In this document: piece by piece, positions 7,861 through 9,298 of the stretch
Position numbering within the stretch: the first letter of the stretch is position 1
Layout of the letters: every line of letters starts with the position of its first letter
NCBI GenBank assembly: GCA_030840885.1
Contig: JAVEDQ010000226.1
Location: forward strand, 1 to 9,298
Length of the DNA stretch: 9,298 bases
Source: Frankiaceae bacterium
GTDB taxonomy: Bacteria > Actinomycetota > Actinomycetes > Frankiales > Frankiaceae
Reading direction: 5' to 3'
Position numbers and translations under genes: made by a program
Notes under the pieces: model-generated
Told to the model about the DNA's origin: nothing
The model's database searches: none
Seen by the model: only the letters and a program-made list of their open reading frames with translations

Positions 7861-8250
7861 TCACGCCCCTGGTTCGCCGCGGCCGGCGGTGGCCGAACCC
7901 CGCGGTTGCCGTTGCCGCGGGCTCATCGCCGCCCACCCCTCGGCGAAGCTCTCGAGCGCGGAGACGACGTCGAGCAGACGCCGCCCCTCCCCGGTCAGGC
8001 GGTAGTCGCCGGCCTCGTCGACCTCGAGGATGCCGCCCTCCCGCAGCTCGCGGAGCCGCTGGCTCACCTGCGCGTCGGGCGCGCCGACGTGCTGGACCAG
8101 CGTCTTGAACGACTGCGAGGGGCCGCGCAACTCCCAGACCAGGCCGAGTGCGTGGCGCCGGGCGAGCAGGTCGACGAGTTCGCGCAACGGTTCGGGCAGC
8201 GTGCCGGTCGCGGGCCCGGTGGCCGTCCCGCCCCGCGGGGTGCGGCTCAC
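7861..8250 (-). CDS. Winged-helix transcriptional regulator, HxlR-like
   Basis: This is a 129-residue protein. The central 80 residues follow the HxlR winged-helix plan. The first helix runs LLARRHALGLVWELRGPSQSF (29-49). A helix-turn-helix follows with recognition helix APDAQVSQRLRELREGGIL (57-75), and the wing VDEAGDYRLTGEGRRLL (77-93) carries the typical YxLTxxGRxLL. The closing amphipathic helix SALESFAEGWA (98-108) probably mediates dimerisation. Both termini are Gly/Arg/Thr-rich and look disordered. The protein has no cysteine, so it is not one of the cysteine redox sensors of the family. No classical Shine-Dalgarno precedes the GTG at 8250. Its GTGA overlaps the stop of a five-codon micro-ORF, the last of a relay reaching back to the glycosyltransferase stop, so translation probably depends on coupling. 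A MarR/ArsR-type assignment is a weaker alternative, and the regulated genes are unknown. Confidence 0.8.
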   Translation of the reverse strand: MSRTPRGGTATGPATGTLPEPLRELVDLLARRHALGLVWELRGPSQSFKTLVQHVGAPDAQVSQRLRELREGGILEVDEAGDYRLTGEGRRLLDVVSALESFAEGWAAMSPRQRQPRGSATAGRGEPGA

Positions 8251-8306
8251 CGCTGCGGCTTCATAGCCGTGTCCTCATAGCTGTGTCCTCATAGCCGTGC
8301 CCTCAT
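8247..8306 (-). other. Relay of four overlapping five-codon micro-ORFs
   Basis: Read on the minus strand, ATG-to-TGA frames occupy 8306-8289 (MRARL), 8292-8275 (MRTQL), 8278-8261 (MRTRL) and 8264-8247 (MKPQR). Each start overlaps the preceding stop as ATGA. The first overlaps the TGA of the glycosyltransferase (8305-8303), and the last stop overlaps the GTG of the HxlR-like gene as GTGA. GAGGG or GAGGA lies 7 bases before the second, third and fourth ATGs, but not before the first ATG or the final GTG. The overlaps are seen directly; that they are translated is inference. Confidence 0.6.
8261..8302 (-). repeat. Three tandem 14-bp repeats between GT9 and regulator genes
   Basis: Three head-to-tail units on the minus strand are GGGCACGGCTATGA (8302-8289), GGACACAGCTATGA (8288-8275) and GGACACGGCTATGA (8274-8261). 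Each differs from the consensus by at most one base, and the array is preceded by a partial TATGA at the glycosyltransferase stop. The 14-bp period is not a multiple of three, so each unit shifts the frame. Confidence 0.95.
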
Positions 8307-9211
8307 ACGCGCGCCATCGTTGCGGCGAGCACGTCCTCCGGTGAGATGCCGAGCAGGCCGGGGTCGGGCGTGGCGGCGAACGGATCGCTGGTGGTGCCCG
8401 ACCACAGCACGACGTGCTGTTCGCGGCCGGCCGGCGGGCCCCAGCGGGACGGGGGCACCGGGCCGAACAGCAGCACCGAGCGGGTGCGGTAGGCCGTGGC
8501 CAGGTGGCCGATACCGGTGTCGGCGCAGACGACCAGCCGGGCGCAGGCCACCACGGCTGCGAGCCCGGTGACGTCCAGCCGGCCGGCGAGCACCGCCTGC
8601 TCGGAGAGCCCGGCGCCGGCGGCGACCGATCGGCAGAGGTCGATCTCGCTGACCGAGCCGGTGACGACGACGTCGTGCCCGGCGTCGGCGAGCGCCTCGG
8701 CGACGGCCGACCACCGTGAGGCGGGCCAGCGCCGCGACGCGGCTGCGCCGCCGGGGTGGACGATCGTGAGTCCACCCGCCAGCGGCGGTTCGGTCGGCGC
8801 CATGATGTCGAGGTCGTCCCGGTCGCAGGCGCCGCCGTGGGCGTCGACGAGCCGGCACCAACGCTCGACCTCGTGGTCGTCGTCGTCCCAGGCAGGTGCG
8901 CCCGGGCTGTCGTAGGCCCAGAGTCGACCCGGGTCGAGTTCCCGGAGCCGCTCCGTCGACTCCGGGCCGCTGCCGTGCAGGTTCACCGCGAGCTCCGGCG
9001 GCCAGCCCGGTATCGGGCCGAGCGGCTTCACCGGCAGGACGCCGTCGACGGCACCGCTCAGCATCGCGATCGGCTCGAGCCAGCCCGAGGTCGCGAGGAC
9101 CAGCCGGCTCTCCGGGCGCAGCGCGCGCAGGCCACGCAGCGCCGGGAGCGCGGTGAGCAGGTCACCGAGCCCCAGCGCCCGAAGGGCCAGCACGCGGGGT
9201 TGCGCGCTCAC
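8303..9211 (-). CDS. Glycosyltransferase family 9 (heptosyltransferase-like)
   Basis: This 302-residue, GT-B-fold, ADP-heptose:LPS heptosyltransferase-like protein has the N-terminal motif RALGLGDLLTALPALRGLR (11-29), with the Asp of GLGD at the conserved position. The second domain starts with HPGGAAASRRWPASRWSAVAEAL (152-174), where the Arg/Lys-rich loop normally contacts the nucleotide sugar. The conserved ADTGIGHLATAYRTRSVLLFGPV segment (230-252) is followed by PSRWGPP. The family usually has 300-360 residues, so this is full length. An actinobacterium has no LPS, so the acceptor is more likely a cell wall polysaccharide or glycolipid, and the sugar donor cannot be read from sequence. The GTG start has no Shine-Dalgarno of its own at normal spacing. 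It overlaps, as GTGA, the stop of a five-codon frame that does have one. The TGA stop starts the micro-ORF relay leading to the HxlR-like gene, so the genes probably form one transcript. Confidence 0.92.
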   Translation of the reverse strand: MSAQPRVLALRALGLGDLLTALPALRGLRALRPESRLVLATSGWLEPIAMLSGAVDGVLPVKPLGPIPGWPPELAVNLHGSGPESTERLRELDPGRLWAYDSPGAPAWDDDDHEVERWCRLVDAHGGACDRDDLDIMAPTEPPLAGGLTIVHPGGAAASRRWPASRWSAVAEALADAGHDVVVTGSVSEIDLCRSVAAGAGLSEQAVLAGRLDVTGLAAVVACARLVVCADTGIGHLATAYRTRSVLLFGPVPPSRWGPPAGREQHVVLWSGTTSDPFAATPDPGLLGISPEDVLAATMARV

Positions 9212-9245
9212 GGGTTCGATCTCACGATCGGACCACCTTAAGCAT
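9208..9245 (-). other. Two overlapping micro-ORFs leading into the GT9 gene
   Basis: On the minus strand, ATG at 9245 opens a 7-codon frame (MLKVVRS) ending at 9222. GTG at 9225 overlaps that stop as GTGA and opens a 5-codon frame (MRSNP) ending at 9208, which overlaps the GT9 GTG at 9211 as GTGA. AAGGTGG at 9233-9239 is 7 bases before GTG 9225 but 21 bases before the GT9 start. The first ATG overlaps the TGA of the partial gene at the edge (TGATG). Translation is inferred only from this layout. Confidence 0.35.
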
Positions 9246-9298
9246 CAGGGGTAGGACGGCTCCGTGGAGGCGGTGACCACCAGCTCCTTGATCTCGCA
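9245..9298 (-). CDS. C-terminal end of an unidentified gene
   Basis: Reading the minus strand from the right edge gives 17 codons (CEIKELVVTASTEPSYP) and a TGA at 9247-9245. Third codon positions are almost all G or C, and the stop overlaps the first micro-ORF before the GT9 gene, which fits the end of an upstream operon gene. The fragment is too short to name the product or to exclude chance. Confidence 0.45.
   Translation of the reverse strand, partial: CEIKELVVTASTEPSYP

Noticed and set aside
6203..8005. 600-codon plus-strand open frame opposite the protease gene
   Set aside because: The opposite strand has a complete catalytic triad, signal peptide and anchor. The plus-strand translation is a low-complexity shadow.

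Overview
The window is a very GC-rich chromosomal segment (third codon positions almost always G or C, frequent GTG starts) from a high-GC Gram-positive actinobacterium. The order dgt - dnaG - primary sigma factor on one strand is a conserved actinobacterial housekeeping block. The family mix that follows (holin-superfamily-III protein, DUF3618 protein, mycosin-like subtilase, GT9 glycosyltransferase) would fit Geodermatophilaceae, Pseudonocardiales or a related order. That finer placement is a guess from gene content, not a demonstration.

Plus strand, 1-6118. The window opens inside the C-terminal part of dgt (dGTP triphosphohydrolase). An 83-base gap leads to dnaG (primase), and 77 bases later, by the preferred start, the primary sigma factor rpoD/sigA begins. 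A 117-base gap then precedes a tightly overlapping three-gene operon of envelope proteins. The first is a single-membrane-segment protein with a Pro-rich N-terminus and a run of 11-residue (hendecad) VKDTA-type repeats. The second is a two-membrane-segment protein of the actinobacterial holin-X / phage_holin_3_6 family. The third is a DUF3618 protein with one membrane segment and another run of hendecads after it. Gene 2 overlaps both neighbours, so the three are probably co-translated and act together at the membrane. A 15-bp-stem hairpin at 6143-6176 ends the operon and probably also ends the convergent gene.

Minus strand, 6194-9298. From the right edge leftwards there are four genes. First come the last 17 codons of an unidentified gene. 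Next is a GT9-family (heptosyltransferase-like) glycosyltransferase, then a small HxlR-like winged-helix regulator. Last, after a roughly 160-base gap with two palindromes, comes an exported, membrane-anchored subtilisin-like protease. Its predicted cytoplasmic tail is a tandem array of eight acidic octapeptides encoded by 24-bp repeats.

The most unusual structure is the junction between the GT9 gene and the HxlR regulator (8247-8306). Three tandem copies of a 14-bp unit, each with a Shine-Dalgarno-like GAGG, an ATG and an overlapping TGA, create a relay of four five-codon micro-ORFs. They are joined by 4-nt start/stop overlaps and link the stop of the glycosyltransferase to the GTG of the regulator. 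A similar, non-repeated relay of two micro-ORFs joins the unidentified upstream gene to the glycosyltransferase. These layouts suggest termination-reinitiation coupling and possible copy-number tuning of the regulator, but function is inferred from layout only.
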